64,000 nucleotides of DNA from Dokdonella sp. GTDB lineage: Bacteria > Pseudomonadota > Gammaproteobacteria > Xanthomonadales > Rhodanobacteraceae. The stretch covers positions 174,622-238,621 of the forward strand of contig JADJQH010000004.1 in the NCBI GenBank assembly GCA_016712865.1. The letters are read 5' to 3'. The translations under genes and the position numbers were made by a program. The notes beneath the pieces are model-generated. The model saw only the letters and a list, made by a program, of their open reading frames with translations. It searched no databases and was not told the DNA's origin. This document shows positions 28,444 through 37,558 of the stretch, one piece after another. The stretch's first letter is position 1. The number at the start of each line of letters is the position of its first letter.

Positions 28444-29985
28444 ATGCGCGTCAACATGCCGCAGTCGCGGCGCTTTACTGCGTCGGCAAGGAAATCCTCG
28501 CTCGCCACCCTCAAACCCCTGCTGCTCGCCCTGGTGGTGACGGCGAGCTTGGGCGCGTGTGCGGTCGGTCCGGAGTTCCGCTCACCTTCCTTGCAGGCCG
28601 AGGCCGGCTATCGTGCCGATGCGCTGCCCGGGCAGACGGCTGCCGCGGACGGTCCCACCGGAGATGCCCAGGCCTTCTTGCAGGATTCGGAAGTCCCACG
28701 CCAGTGGTGGATGCTGTTCGGCAACGATGAACTGAACCGGCGCGTCGAGCAGGCGCTGGCCAACAGTCCGACCATTGCGTCCGCGCAGGCGGCCTTGCGC
28801 CAGGCGCAGGCCCAGGCCGGTGCAGCCCGTGGTGGCTTGTGGCCCAGCCTCGATGCATCGCTCGGTGCCAACCGACGTTCGGATTCGGTCGCCGCCGGTG
28901 CGGTGTCGGATTCGCCCTACACCCTGCACAACGCGTCCGTGGAAATCGGCTACAACCTGGACCTGTTCGGTGGCGTGCGCCGTGGCATCGAGGCCGAGAA
29001 TGCCGTTGCGCAATGGCGAGAGCACCAACTGGATGGCACCTACCTCAGCCTGGCCGCCAATGTCGTCACCACCAGCATTCGCGAAGCATCCCTGCGTGCG
29101 CAGATCCACGCCACGGAAGAAATCGTGGGTGTTTACGCGATGCAGTTCGACATGATCAGCCGCGACTTTGATGCCGGCGCGCGAGCCATTGGCGATGTGC
29201 AAACCGCGCAAAGCCAGGTGGCTACGGCGAACGCGCAACTGCCGACCCTGCGCAAGGCCCTGCACGCAACCCAGACCCAGCTCGCCACCTACCTTGGCCG
29301 CTTTCCCTCCGAGGCGGAACTGGAAGCGCTTGAACTGGATGCACTCAAATTGCCGACCGACATTCCGGTCAGCCTGCCATCGAACCTGGTGCGCCAGCGA
29401 CCGGATGTGCGTGCCGCGGAAGCCCAACTCCACGAAGCCACCGCACGACTGGGTGTTGCCACCGCCAACCGCTTTCCCAACATCAGCCTGAGCGCATCGC
29501 TGGGATCGCAATCCCTGCAAGCGGGTGACCTGTTCGGCAATTCCGCAGCGGCATGGGGCCTTGGCCTCAATCTCCTGCAGCCAATCTTCCGCGGCGGCAG
29601 CCTGCGCGCACAACAGAAGGCGGCCGAAGCCGGCATGGACAAGGCCGCTGCCGACTATCGCAGCACCGTGCTCGGCGCGTTCCAGGATGTGGCCGACAGC
29701 CTGCGCGCACTGGAGCTGGACGCGCAAAGCCTGGCTGCGCAGTCGAATGCGCAAGAGGCCACGTCCAGCAGCCTGGAACTGACACGCAAGCAGTTTGACG
29801 ATGGATCGGTGGCCTTGCTGCAGGTCCTGGATGCCACCCGCCAGTACCAGCAGGCCCGCCTTGGCGTGATCGAGGCACGCGCCACCCGCCTCGCGGATAC
29901 CGCGGCCCTGTTCACGGCATTGGGCGGAGGATTCGGCGAGGCCGACGCGCGCGCGCAGGCCAATCCGGATCCGGCTTCGCCGTAA
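28444..29985 (+). CDS. RND efflux outer-membrane lipoprotein (NodT/OprM family)
   Basis: 513 aa from ATG 28444; ATGs at 28432 and 28456 are alternatives and none has a clear Shine-Dalgarno. A basic N-terminus and hydrophobic stretch lead to the lipobox ASLGAC (Cys39), then AVGPEF as in NodT proteins. Two TolC-type halves follow, with WWMLFGNDELNRRVEQALANS, GYNLDLFGG and LLQVLDATRQYQQARLGV. It forms the outer-membrane channel of a tripartite pump whose adaptor and permease follow. It comes first in the operon, whereas adaptor-permease-channel is the more usual order. Confidence 0.93.
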   Translation: MRVNMPQSRRFTASARKSSLATLKPLLLALVVTASLGACAVGPEFRSPSLQAEAGYRADALPGQTAAADGPTGDAQAFLQDSEVPRQWWMLFGNDELNRRVEQALANSPTIASAQAALRQAQAQAGAARGGLWPSLDASLGANRRSDSVAAGAVSDSPYTLHNASVEIGYNLDLFGGVRRGIEAENAVAQWREHQLDGTYLSLAANVVTTSIREASLRAQIHATEEIVGVYAMQFDMISRDFDAGARAIGDVQTAQSQVATANAQLPTLRKALHATQTQLATYLGRFPSEAELEALELDALKLPTDIPVSLPSNLVRQRPDVRAAEAQLHEATARLGVATANRFPNISLSASLGSQSLQAGDLFGNSAAAWGLGLNLLQPIFRGGSLRAQQKAAEAGMDKAAADYRSTVLGAFQDVADSLRALELDAQSLAAQSNAQEATSSSLELTRKQFDDGSVALLQVLDATRQYQQARLGVIEARATRLADTAALFTALGGGFGEADARAQANPDPASP

Positions 29986-30075
29986 GCGCAATTGTTCAAT
30001 TCGAAATCCGCCAGGCGGCGGGTCAACGAACCCACCGCCGGCGCCACTTCAAACAAAGAACCATGAGGAATGCGC

Positions 30076-31242
30076 ATGTATACGCGCAATGAACGCAAAC
30101 CCAGCACCTCCCGCCGCATGACTTTCATGATCCTGGGAGTCGGCGGATTTCTGGCATTGCTGATCGGCTGGAACATGATGGGCAAGTATTTCGCCGGCCA
30201 AGCGGCTGCCAACATGAGCATTCCGCCGCAGACGGTGACTGCGACGCAGGTGGTCAGCGAACCCTGGCAGGGCGAGCAGAAGAGCGTCGGCACCTTGCGT
30301 GCGGCGAAGGGTGCCGATCTGGCCTTCGATGTCAGCGGCATCGTCACCGAGGTCAAGGTGAAGTCCGGGGCCGAGGTCAGTGAAGGCCAAACCCTGGTCG
30401 AGCTGAATGCCGATGACCTCATTGCCGAGCGCCGCCGCCTGGAAGCCAACGCCGCCTTGCTCAAGGTCGATCTCGAACGTGCACGCCAGCAGCTGGCCTA
30501 CAAGGGCATCAGCCAGGCTGAATACGATCGCGCCAAGGCCAGCCTCACGGCGGCCGAAGCCGGTGTCAGCCAGCAGCAGGCCCTGATCGACAAGCGCCGC
30601 TTGCGCGCGCCGTTCAGTGGACGCGTCGGCATCGTCAGCCTGACGCCGGGCAGTTACGTGAACGCCGGAACGGCCGTGCTCACCTTGCAGCAACTCGATC
30701 CGATCATGGTCGACATCAACGTGCCGCAGGTGCAACTCGGCGAGATCAAGCCGGGCCAGACCGTGGTGCTGAACCTTGAGGCCTATCCGGACAAGCCTTT
30801 CATCGGCGCGGTCACCGCGATCAGCCCGAAGATCGATCCGGCCACGCGCAACGTTGCCGTTGAGGCGAGCATGCCGAATGCCGAAGACCTGCTGCGCGCG
30901 GGCATGTTTGCCAGTGTCGCCATCCAGGTCGGCGAACCGCAGACCTACATGACCTTGCCGCAGACCGCAATCACCTTCAATCCGTACGGCGAAACCGTTT
31001 TCCTGGTCAAGCATTCGGGCAAGAAGGACGCCAAGGGCAAGCCGGAAATGCCGACCGCCCAATCGGTGTTTGTCACCACCGGAGCAACCCGTGGCGACCA
31101 GATTGTCGTCATCAGCGGCATCAAGGAGGGCGATGAGGTGGTCACCAGCGGCCAACTCAAGCTCAAGAACGGCACGCCCTTGATCATCGACAACCGCATC
31201 CAGCCGCCAAACAATCCGGCACCCACGCCGCAGGAACACTGA
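30076..31242 (+). CDS. RND efflux periplasmic adaptor subunit
   Basis: 388 aa from ATG 30076, which has GAGGA at 30065-30069; ATG 30070 would add two residues. One N-terminal membrane anchor (about residues 14-34), then biotinyl-lipoyl half-motifs (GIVTEVKVKSGAEVSEGQ and LRAPFSGRVGIVSLTPG), a helical hairpin and beta-barrel domains (IDPATRNVAVEA). No lipobox is seen, so it is anchored by the helix. It links the permease and the outer-membrane channel. Confidence 0.94.
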   Translation: MYTRNERKPSTSRRMTFMILGVGGFLALLIGWNMMGKYFAGQAAANMSIPPQTVTATQVVSEPWQGEQKSVGTLRAAKGADLAFDVSGIVTEVKVKSGAEVSEGQTLVELNADDLIAERRRLEANAALLKVDLERARQQLAYKGISQAEYDRAKASLTAAEAGVSQQQALIDKRRLRAPFSGRVGIVSLTPGSYVNAGTAVLTLQQLDPIMVDINVPQVQLGEIKPGQTVVLNLEAYPDKPFIGAVTAISPKIDPATRNVAVEASMPNAEDLLRAGMFASVAIQVGEPQTYMTLPQTAITFNPYGETVFLVKHSGKKDAKGKPEMPTAQSVFVTTGATRGDQIVVISGIKEGDEVVTSGQLKLKNGTPLIIDNRIQPPNNPAPTPQEH

Positions 31243-31275
31243 ACAACCCGAACCATGCCTGCGCTTCCAGCTTTC

Positions 31276-31300
31276 GCTTCCCCTGCCCAGCGGGGGAAGC
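31276..31300 (+). promoter_or_regulatory. Hairpin between adaptor and permease genes
   Basis: GCTTCCCC at 31276-31283 pairs with GGGGAAGC at 31293-31300 across a 9-nt loop, within the 110-nt adaptor-permease gap, and is followed by more G-rich sequence. It could set the relative expression of permease and adaptor; this is inference. Confidence 0.35.
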
Positions 31301-31352
31301 TGCCCGCAGGGCTGAAGGGGGCGCTTCTTGAGCAACAACCAAGCGAACCGTC

Positions 31353-34300
31353 ATGAAATTCACTGATGCATTCATCCACAAGCCGGTCTGGGCCATCGTG
31401 GTCAGCCTGATCATTCTCGTGCTCGGCTTGCGCGCGACGCTCGACATGACCGTGCGCCAGTTTCCGAAAACCGAGAATGCCGTGGTCACGGTCAGCACCG
31501 TCTACTACGGTGCCGACGCGCAAACCGTGGCCGGCTTCATCACCCAGCCGCTGGAGTCCGCCGTCGCCCAGGCCCAGGGCATCGACTACCTGTCTTCCTC
31601 CAGTGTCGCTGGTGTATCGACGATCACCGCCACCCTGGAACTCAATTACGACTCCAACCGCGCGCTCACCGAGATCCAGACCCAGCTCAGCTCGGTCGGC
31701 AATCGCCTGCCGCCGCAGGCGCAAGATCCGGTGGTTTCGGTGCAGGTGGGTGAAACCACGGCATCGATGTACCTCGGCTTCTACAGCGAGACCTTGCCGA
31801 CCAACAACATCACGGACTACATGATCCGCGTGGTCAAGCCGCAGCTGGATGCACTGGAAGGCGTGCAGGAAGCCGAAATCCTCGGTGGTCGCCAGTTTGC
31901 CTTGCGCGCCTGGCTTGATCCGGTGCGCATGGCGGCGCATGGCGTCACCGCGGCCGACGTGTCCAATGCATTGGCTGCCAACAACTACCTGGCGGCCATC
32001 GGCGCCACCAAGGGCGATGCGGTCACCGTTTCGCTGACCGCTGCAACCGACCTGCACACGGTCGGTGAATTCCGCAAGCTGGCGGTGAAATCCGAAGGCA
32101 GCGCGATCGTGCGCCTGGAAGATGTCGCCAACGTCGTGCTCGGCTCGGAGGATTACGATTCCTTCGTCGCCTTCGATGGCAAGCAGTCCGTGTTCGTCGG
32201 CATCAAGACCTCGCCGGACGCCAACGTGCTGGATGTCGCCAAGCGCGTGCGCGATGCGTTTCCGGAAATCCAGGCGCAGTTGCCGACCGGCCTTACCGCC
32301 AATATCGCCTATGACGCCACCGAGTTCATCACCACGTCGATTCAGGAAGTGATCAAGACCCTGATCGAGGCCTTGCTCATCGTCACCGTGGTGATCTTCC
32401 TGTTCATGGGCAGCGTGCGCGCGGTGATGATTCCGGTCATTGCCATGCCCCTGTCGCTGATCGGCGCGTTCTTCGTGATGTTGCTGCTCGGCTACACCAT
32501 CAACCTCATCACCCTGCTGGCGCTGGTGCTGGCCATCGGCCTGGTGGTGGATGACGCCATCATCGTCGTGGAAAACGTCGACCGCCACATCACCGAGGAA
32601 GGCAAGACGCCGCTACAGGCGGCGCTGGTCGCCGCGCGCGAACTGGCCGGTCCGATCCTGGCCATGACCGTCGTGCTGATCGCCGTCTACATTCCAATCG
32701 GATTCCAGGGTGGACTGACCGGCGCGCTGTTCACCGAGTTTGCTTTCACCCTGGCCGGTGCCGTCACCGTGTCGGCAATCATTGCGCTGTGCCTGAGTCC
32801 GATGATGTGTTCGCGATTCCTCAAGGCCAGCCACGGCAGCAGCCGCTTCGTGCAGTTCATCGACCGTCAGTTCGAACGCCTGCACGCAAGCTATGAGCGA
32901 CGCCTGCACGGTGCGCTGGAAACCTGGATCGTGCTGATCGTGATGGGCGCGATGATCTTCGGCGGCACCGTGTTCCTGTTCATGAACTCGCAGTCGGAAC
33001 TGGCACCGCAGGAAGACCAGGGTTTCGTGGTGGGCATTGCCACCGGTGCGCCCAACGCTGCCCCGGCCCAGGTCAAGGGCTACATGGAACAAATGCAGGC
33101 GATCACCACGTCGATTCCCGAGGTCAAGGACACGTTCCAGATCAGCGGCATTGCCGGTGCAAACTCGGTGTTGACCGGTGCCAAGCTGGTGCCGTGGGGA
33201 GAGCGTGCCCGCAACGCCACGGAAATCCAGAACGAATTGCAGATGAAATGGGGCAGCATGGCGGCAACCAACGCGTTTGCCTTCCAGTTCCCCTCGCTGC
33301 CCGGTGCCCAGGGCCAACCGGTTGAAGTGGTGATGTCCACCACCGAGCCGTTCGAGAACCTCTACGAGGTGTCGAAGAACGTGCTCGACAAGCTGCAGGC
33401 CAGCGGCAAGTTCTGGTTCATCGATACCAACCTCAAGATCGACCAGCCGCAAAGCACGCTGAAAGTCGACCGCGACCTGATCACCACGCTCGGCATCACC
33501 CAGCAGGACGTGGGTGGAACCCTGGGCGCGGCGCTGGGCGGCGGCTACGTCAACTATTTCTCGATTGCCGGACGTTCGTATCGGGTCATCCCGCAGGTGC
33601 TGCAAAAGGATCGACTGAACCCGGACCAGGTGCTGGACTACTACGTGCGTGCCGGCGATGGCTCGCTGGTCCAGGCATCGACGGTCGCCAGCATCACCGA
33701 TTCGGTGGTGCCGCAATCGCTGACCCGCTTCCAGCAGCTCAACTCGGTGACGTTCTCGGGCGTACCCAGCGTCACCCAGGGCGAAGGCATCGAACTGGTC
33801 AGGAACACCATCCGCGAGGTGGCCCCGACCGGTTACCAGATCGACTATGCCGGACAGGCGCGTCAATTCATGGACGAATCCGGCGGCTTCCTGCTCACCC
33901 TGTTGTTTGCCGTGATCATCGTTTACCTGGCGCTCGCCGCGCAGTTCAACAGCCTGCGTGATCCGATCGTGATCCTGGTGTCGGTGCCGATGGCCATGTT
34001 CGGCGCGATGATCTTCATCAACCTGCTGCCCGGCTTCGTCGGCATGGGTGCCCTTTCAACGCGCTGGTCGACCTCGCTCAACATCTACACCCAGGTTGGG
34101 CTGGTTACCCTGATGGGCTTGATCTCCAAGCACGGCATCCTGATCGTCGAATTTGCCAACGAACTGCAACGCGCAGGAAAGACCAAGCGCGAAGCCATCG
34201 AACAGGCTGCTGCCACCCGTTTGCGCCCGATCCTGATGACCACCGCGGCCATGGTGCTGGGCGTCATGCCGCTGGTGATCGCCAGCGGTGCCGGTGCCGC

Positions 34301-34475
34301 AGGTCGCTTCAACATGGGCCTGGTCATCACCACCGGCCTCACCATCGGCACCTTGTTCACCCTGTTCGTGGTGCCGGCCTTCTACCTGCTGCTGGCACAG
34401 GACCATCACGCCGAAGCCGCCAAGAAACTGGAAGACGACACCACCCTGGCGCCGGCAGGTCATCACGCCCATTGA
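31353..34475 (+). CDS. RND-family (HAE1) multidrug efflux permease
   Basis: 1040-aa proton-driven inner-membrane transporter with two repeated halves of six helices and two large periplasmic loops. The N-terminus FIHKPVWAIVVSLIILVLG, the TM4 proton-relay DD in GLVVDDAIIVVENVDRH, and the TM10 region LVTLMGLISKHGILIVEFANEL are typical. The N-terminal FxxKPV pattern and the sequence style resemble the MexK/TriC/VexD side of the HAE1 group. It works with the two genes upstream. Substrates cannot be told from sequence, and no dedicated regulator gene is next to the operon. Confidence 0.95.
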   Translation: MKFTDAFIHKPVWAIVVSLIILVLGLRATLDMTVRQFPKTENAVVTVSTVYYGADAQTVAGFITQPLESAVAQAQGIDYLSSSSVAGVSTITATLELNYDSNRALTEIQTQLSSVGNRLPPQAQDPVVSVQVGETTASMYLGFYSETLPTNNITDYMIRVVKPQLDALEGVQEAEILGGRQFALRAWLDPVRMAAHGVTAADVSNALAANNYLAAIGATKGDAVTVSLTAATDLHTVGEFRKLAVKSEGSAIVRLEDVANVVLGSEDYDSFVAFDGKQSVFVGIKTSPDANVLDVAKRVRDAFPEIQAQLPTGLTANIAYDATEFITTSIQEVIKTLIEALLIVTVVIFLFMGSVRAVMIPVIAMPLSLIGAFFVMLLLGYTINLITLLALVLAIGLVVDDAIIVVENVDRHITEEGKTPLQAALVAARELAGPILAMTVVLIAVYIPIGFQGGLTGALFTEFAFTLAGAVTVSAIIALCLSPMMCSRFLKASHGSSRFVQFIDRQFERLHASYERRLHGALETWIVLIVMGAMIFGGTVFLFMNSQSELAPQEDQGFVVGIATGAPNAAPAQVKGYMEQMQAITTSIPEVKDTFQISGIAGANSVLTGAKLVPWGERARNATEIQNELQMKWGSMAATNAFAFQFPSLPGAQGQPVEVVMSTTEPFENLYEVSKNVLDKLQASGKFWFIDTNLKIDQPQSTLKVDRDLITTLGITQQDVGGTLGAALGGGYVNYFSIAGRSYRVIPQVLQKDRLNPDQVLDYYVRAGDGSLVQASTVASITDSVVPQSLTRFQQLNSVTFSGVPSVTQGEGIELVRNTIREVAPTGYQIDYAGQARQFMDESGGFLLTLLFAVIIVYLALAAQFNSLRDPIVILVSVPMAMFGAMIFINLLPGFVGMGALSTRWSTSLNIYTQVGLVTLMGLISKHGILIVEFANELQRAGKTKREAIEQAAATRLRPILMTTAAMVLGVMPLVIASGAGAAGRFNMGLVITTGLTIGTLFTLFVVPAFYLLLAQDHHAEAAKKLEDDTTLAPAGHHAH

Positions 34476-34484
34476 TCTTGCTCG

Positions 34485-34506
34485 CCATCAGGCGCGCGCC
34501 TGATGG
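34485..34506. terminator. Perfect 22-bp palindrome between convergent genes
   Basis: CCATCAGGCGC followed by its exact complement GCGCCTGATGG, with outer TTGCT/AGCAA pairing. It lies ten bases after the RND permease stop and faces the convergent serine hydrolase gene. It lacks a U-run, so it may only block RNase or act with Rho. The rest of 34507-34660 shows no gene. Confidence 0.5.
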
Positions 34507-34660
34507 TGTAGCAAGCAGCGTGTTCCGCTCATCACCTCGAGCGGAGCGCGCTGCGCTCCTCGGGTCTGCGCTTTGCGTGCCGGATGAATAGCAGGTCTTG
34601 AAATCGTGCCGGTGATGCCATTGCTGCGGTGAGACAGCGCGCATCCATGCGTGCAATCCG

Positions 34661-35872
34661 TCACGGAGTTGCGAGTAGATCCGGACATCGCGGCACCGAT
34701 GGCGCGGTATCGAACCCTTCGTTGAACACGGCATCGAAAACGAGGCCCGTCTGGCAGGTACCCGCGTTGCCGGCCAGTTGATTGCGCACAATCTGCACAA
34801 TGTGTTCCAGTGCCACGCGACTGACGTAGCCCGACGGCAATTGACCAACGCCATTTCCGGCATTGGGAGCAAACACCATGATGATGCCGAAGGTCTGGTT
34901 GGAGAAATCCACCCACGGCGCATAGCCGAACGCACCGATGCTGTGGATCACCGGGGCGTCTGTCGAAACGCTGGTCGGCAGCGGTTCGATCCAGGCGCCA
35001 AAACTGTAGTCGTCGAGGCCAATTGCGCCGGGCGGCACGTAGGCGATAGCCGCATTGCCGATCTGTGACTGCCGCAAGGTGTCGATGGCAGATGGACTCA
35101 AGATGCGCGTGCCATTGCCCACCCCATCGGCGACGATCATGGACAGTACTCGCGCATAGTCTTCCAGGGAGGATTGCGCGCCGCCACCAATGTGATAGTT
35201 GAGGGTTGGTCCAAGACCTTGCCAGTCGATGCTGTCAATGCACATCGGCTCACCAATGTCTTCCTTCCAGCCACGCTGCCAGTCCATGGCGCTGGCGGCC
35301 TGTGCCACGGCACCACCGATCTGCATGGAGATGCCGCCATAGGCAAACTTCGAACCTGCCGGCGTGAAGTTCTGCGGAATGCTGTTCTGCGCGTTCGTGG
35401 CAATGCGCTGTGCACTTTCAAGCAGAGTGATGCCGCGATCCGACAGGGCGGGATTTGCGGAATCATCACCGTATCCGGCCGTGTGCGAGAACATCTGGCG
35501 CAGCGTGATGCCCTGGGCATCCACGCTCCACGGATAGTCGGGACCCGAAAGATGATCGGTGACTGCTGCATCGAGGTTCACGACACCCTGGTCGGCAAGT
35601 TGCAAGACACGAATTCCAGCCAGCAGCTTGCTGGCCGAGGCCAGCGGAATCACCGTCGCATCGCCAAATCCGCCGTTGTACTGCTTGAACCAGATGCCCT
35701 GTGCGGAACCGATCAGCACTGCGCTGTCGCTGATGCCATCGGCAGCCATCAGTTGCTGCATCTCGGTTGTCACGGCGGTGAAATCGCATTCGGCCTTGGC
35801 GTTCGAGGAGGCGGCCATCGACATGGCAAGCAAAATGGCGGCGCTTCGCGCGGGTTTCATCGACATGAGCAT
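34661..35872 (-). CDS. Exported serine hydrolase (class C beta-lactamase/esterase fold)
   Basis: 403 aa from ATG 35872, with AAGGA upstream. The signal peptide (MKPARSAAILLAMSMAASSNAKA) ends before ECDFTAV. The SxxK-type nucleophile motif is SASKLLAG (about residues 77-84), with HTAGYG in the usual helix. The Tyr motif reads FAYGGISM instead of YxN, and a HSIGAFG box stands for KTG. Members hydrolyse beta-lactams, D-peptides or esters; the modified Tyr motif argues against a standard lactamase. The C-terminal tail ends VFNEGFDTAP, similar to tails often seen on secreted Lysobacterales proteins. Confidence 0.85.
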   Translation of the reverse strand: MLMSMKPARSAAILLAMSMAASSNAKAECDFTAVTTEMQQLMAADGISDSAVLIGSAQGIWFKQYNGGFGDATVIPLASASKLLAGIRVLQLADQGVVNLDAAVTDHLSGPDYPWSVDAQGITLRQMFSHTAGYGDDSANPALSDRGITLLESAQRIATNAQNSIPQNFTPAGSKFAYGGISMQIGGAVAQAASAMDWQRGWKEDIGEPMCIDSIDWQGLGPTLNYHIGGGAQSSLEDYARVLSMIVADGVGNGTRILSPSAIDTLRQSQIGNAAIAYVPPGAIGLDDYSFGAWIEPLPTSVSTDAPVIHSIGAFGYAPWVDFSNQTFGIIMVFAPNAGNGVGQLPSGYVSRVALEHIVQIVRNQLAGNAGTCQTGLVFDAVFNEGFDTAPSVPRCPDLLATP

Positions 35873-36142
35873 CCAGTCCTTCTTTCGCGACGTGCGAGCG
35901 GCGATCACCTCCCTGAAAACGTGTCTGCGCGCATTTGGTTGACCTTAAGGCAACGCTGATCAAGCGGCAGGCCCCATGCAAGTCGACGACCGCTATAATG
36001 GCGCCCAGCCATGCGGCTTCGCCGCTTGCTCAAAGCTGCCATCCATTGCCGTGGTTGGCCACACCTTTCGTTGTCGTTGTTGGACTCGCCGCCAGTCCCG
36101 GGCACCGGGCCGGCGCGAACCGCGTGCGCTTGGCAAAGATCG

Positions 36143-36919
36143 ATGAATCGTCATTTCGAAGAACGCGTCACCCACGTGCATCACTGGAACGACAGCCTGT
36201 TCTCGTTCCGCACCACCCGCGATCCAGGGTTGCGCTTCGAGAGCGGCCAGTTCCTGATGATTGGCCTGCAGCTGGAGGATCGCCCCTTGATGCGCGCCTA
36301 CAGCATCGTCAGCCCGAGTTGGGAAGAGCACCTCGAGTTCTTCAGCATCAAGGTTGCCGATGGCCAACTGACCTCGCGGCTCCAGCATCTCAAAGTCGGC
36401 GATCGCATCCTGGTCAGCCGCAAACCCACTGGCACCTTGCTGGTGCACGACCTGCATCCGGGCCGGCATCTCTACCTGCTCGCCACCGGCACCGGCCTCG
36501 CGCCCTTCATCAGCCTCATCCAGGATCCGCAAACCCTGGAGCGTTTCGAGAAGATCGTTCTCGTCCACGGCGTGCGCAACATCAATGACCTGGCGTATGC
36601 CGATCTCATCGAACAGGAATTGCCGCGGCATGAGTATCTCGGACAGATGATTCGCGACACGCTGATCTATCACCCGTGCGTCACGCGCGAGGCATTTCGC
36701 AATCGCGGTCGCATCACCGACCTTATCGCTGATGGCCGACTGGCCGAGAGCGTGGGCTTGCCGCCCCTGCACCCGGCACGCGATCGCTTCATGTTGTGTG
36801 GCAGTCCGGCCATGCTGGCCGATACCCGCAAACTGCTCGATGGCCTGGGTTTCCATGCATCCCCGCGCACCGGCCAGCCCGGCGACTACGTGTTCGAGCG
36901 CGCTTTCGTCGACAAATGA
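36143..36919 (+). CDS. fpr: Ferredoxin/flavodoxin--NADP+ reductase
   Basis: 258-aa FAD enzyme starting MNRHFEERVTHVHHWND. FAD site RAYSIVSPSW (RxYS), NADP site LLATGTGLAPFISLI and VLVHGVRNINDLAY, and C-terminal GDYVFERAFVDK, typical of the bacterial subclass I enzymes. It exchanges electrons between NADPH and ferredoxin or flavodoxin, often in oxidative stress. The frame opens upstream at 36011, but homology begins at 36143. The 270 bp upstream hold the divergent start region of the serine hydrolase. Confidence 0.94.
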   Translation: MNRHFEERVTHVHHWNDSLFSFRTTRDPGLRFESGQFLMIGLQLEDRPLMRAYSIVSPSWEEHLEFFSIKVADGQLTSRLQHLKVGDRILVSRKPTGTLLVHDLHPGRHLYLLATGTGLAPFISLIQDPQTLERFEKIVLVHGVRNINDLAYADLIEQELPRHEYLGQMIRDTLIYHPCVTREAFRNRGRITDLIADGRLAESVGLPPLHPARDRFMLCGSPAMLADTRKLLDGLGFHASPRTGQPGDYVFERAFVDK

Positions 36920-37558
36920 CGTGGCTCGTGTAGAACCGGGCTTGCTCGGTTTGGAGCCTTTGTGGAGCCCAGCTTCCTCGCCTTGAAGCTTTTGTAGAGC
37001 CCAGCTTCCTCACCTTGAAGCTTTTGTAGAGCCGAGCTTGCTCGGCTGTGGACATGCGCAGACGGCCAAGCGGAGCAAGCTCCGCTCTACGACAGCCAAA
37101 AGCGTGCGAGTTTGCGGGCCGAGGCAATAGTGGACATGCGGAGACTTCCTCACCTTGAAGCTTTTGTAGAGCCGGCCTGGGGGGGGGGGGGGGGGGGGCG
37201 GAGCAAGCTCCGCTCTACGACAGCCAAAAGCGTGCGAGTTTACGGGCCGAGGCAATAGTGGACATGCGGAGACTTCCTCACCTTGAAGCTTTTGTAGAGC
37301 CGAGCTTGCTCGGCTGTGGACATGCGGAGACGGCCAAGCGGAGCAAGCTCCGCTCTACGACAGCCAAAAGCGTGCGAGTTTACGGGCCGAAGCAATAGTG
37401 GACAGCGGAGACTCCGTTTGGGGGGGGGGGGGGGGGGGGGGGGGGGCTGCGGGGCGGCCAAGCGGAGCAAGCTCCGCTCCACGACAGCCAAAAGCGTGCG
37501 AGTTTACGGGCCGAAGCAATAGAATCGGCCGTGATGCGAATTCGCCGGGAGAGCATCG
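36920..37558. repeat. Tandem palindromic repeat cluster with two poly-G tracts
   Basis: No gene. About four copies of a roughly 124-140-bp unit are present. Each copy contains a 39-bp-type CTTCCTCACCTTGAAGC segment, GTAGAGCCGAGCTTGCTCGG, then GCGGAGCAAGCTCCGCTCTA (starts near 37070, 37198, 37338 and 37462) and AGCCAAAAGCGTGCGAGTTT. In units 2 and 4 the left palindrome arm is replaced by 20 G (37179-37198) and 27 G (37420-37446). Small ORFs here are not credible. Confidence 0.9.
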
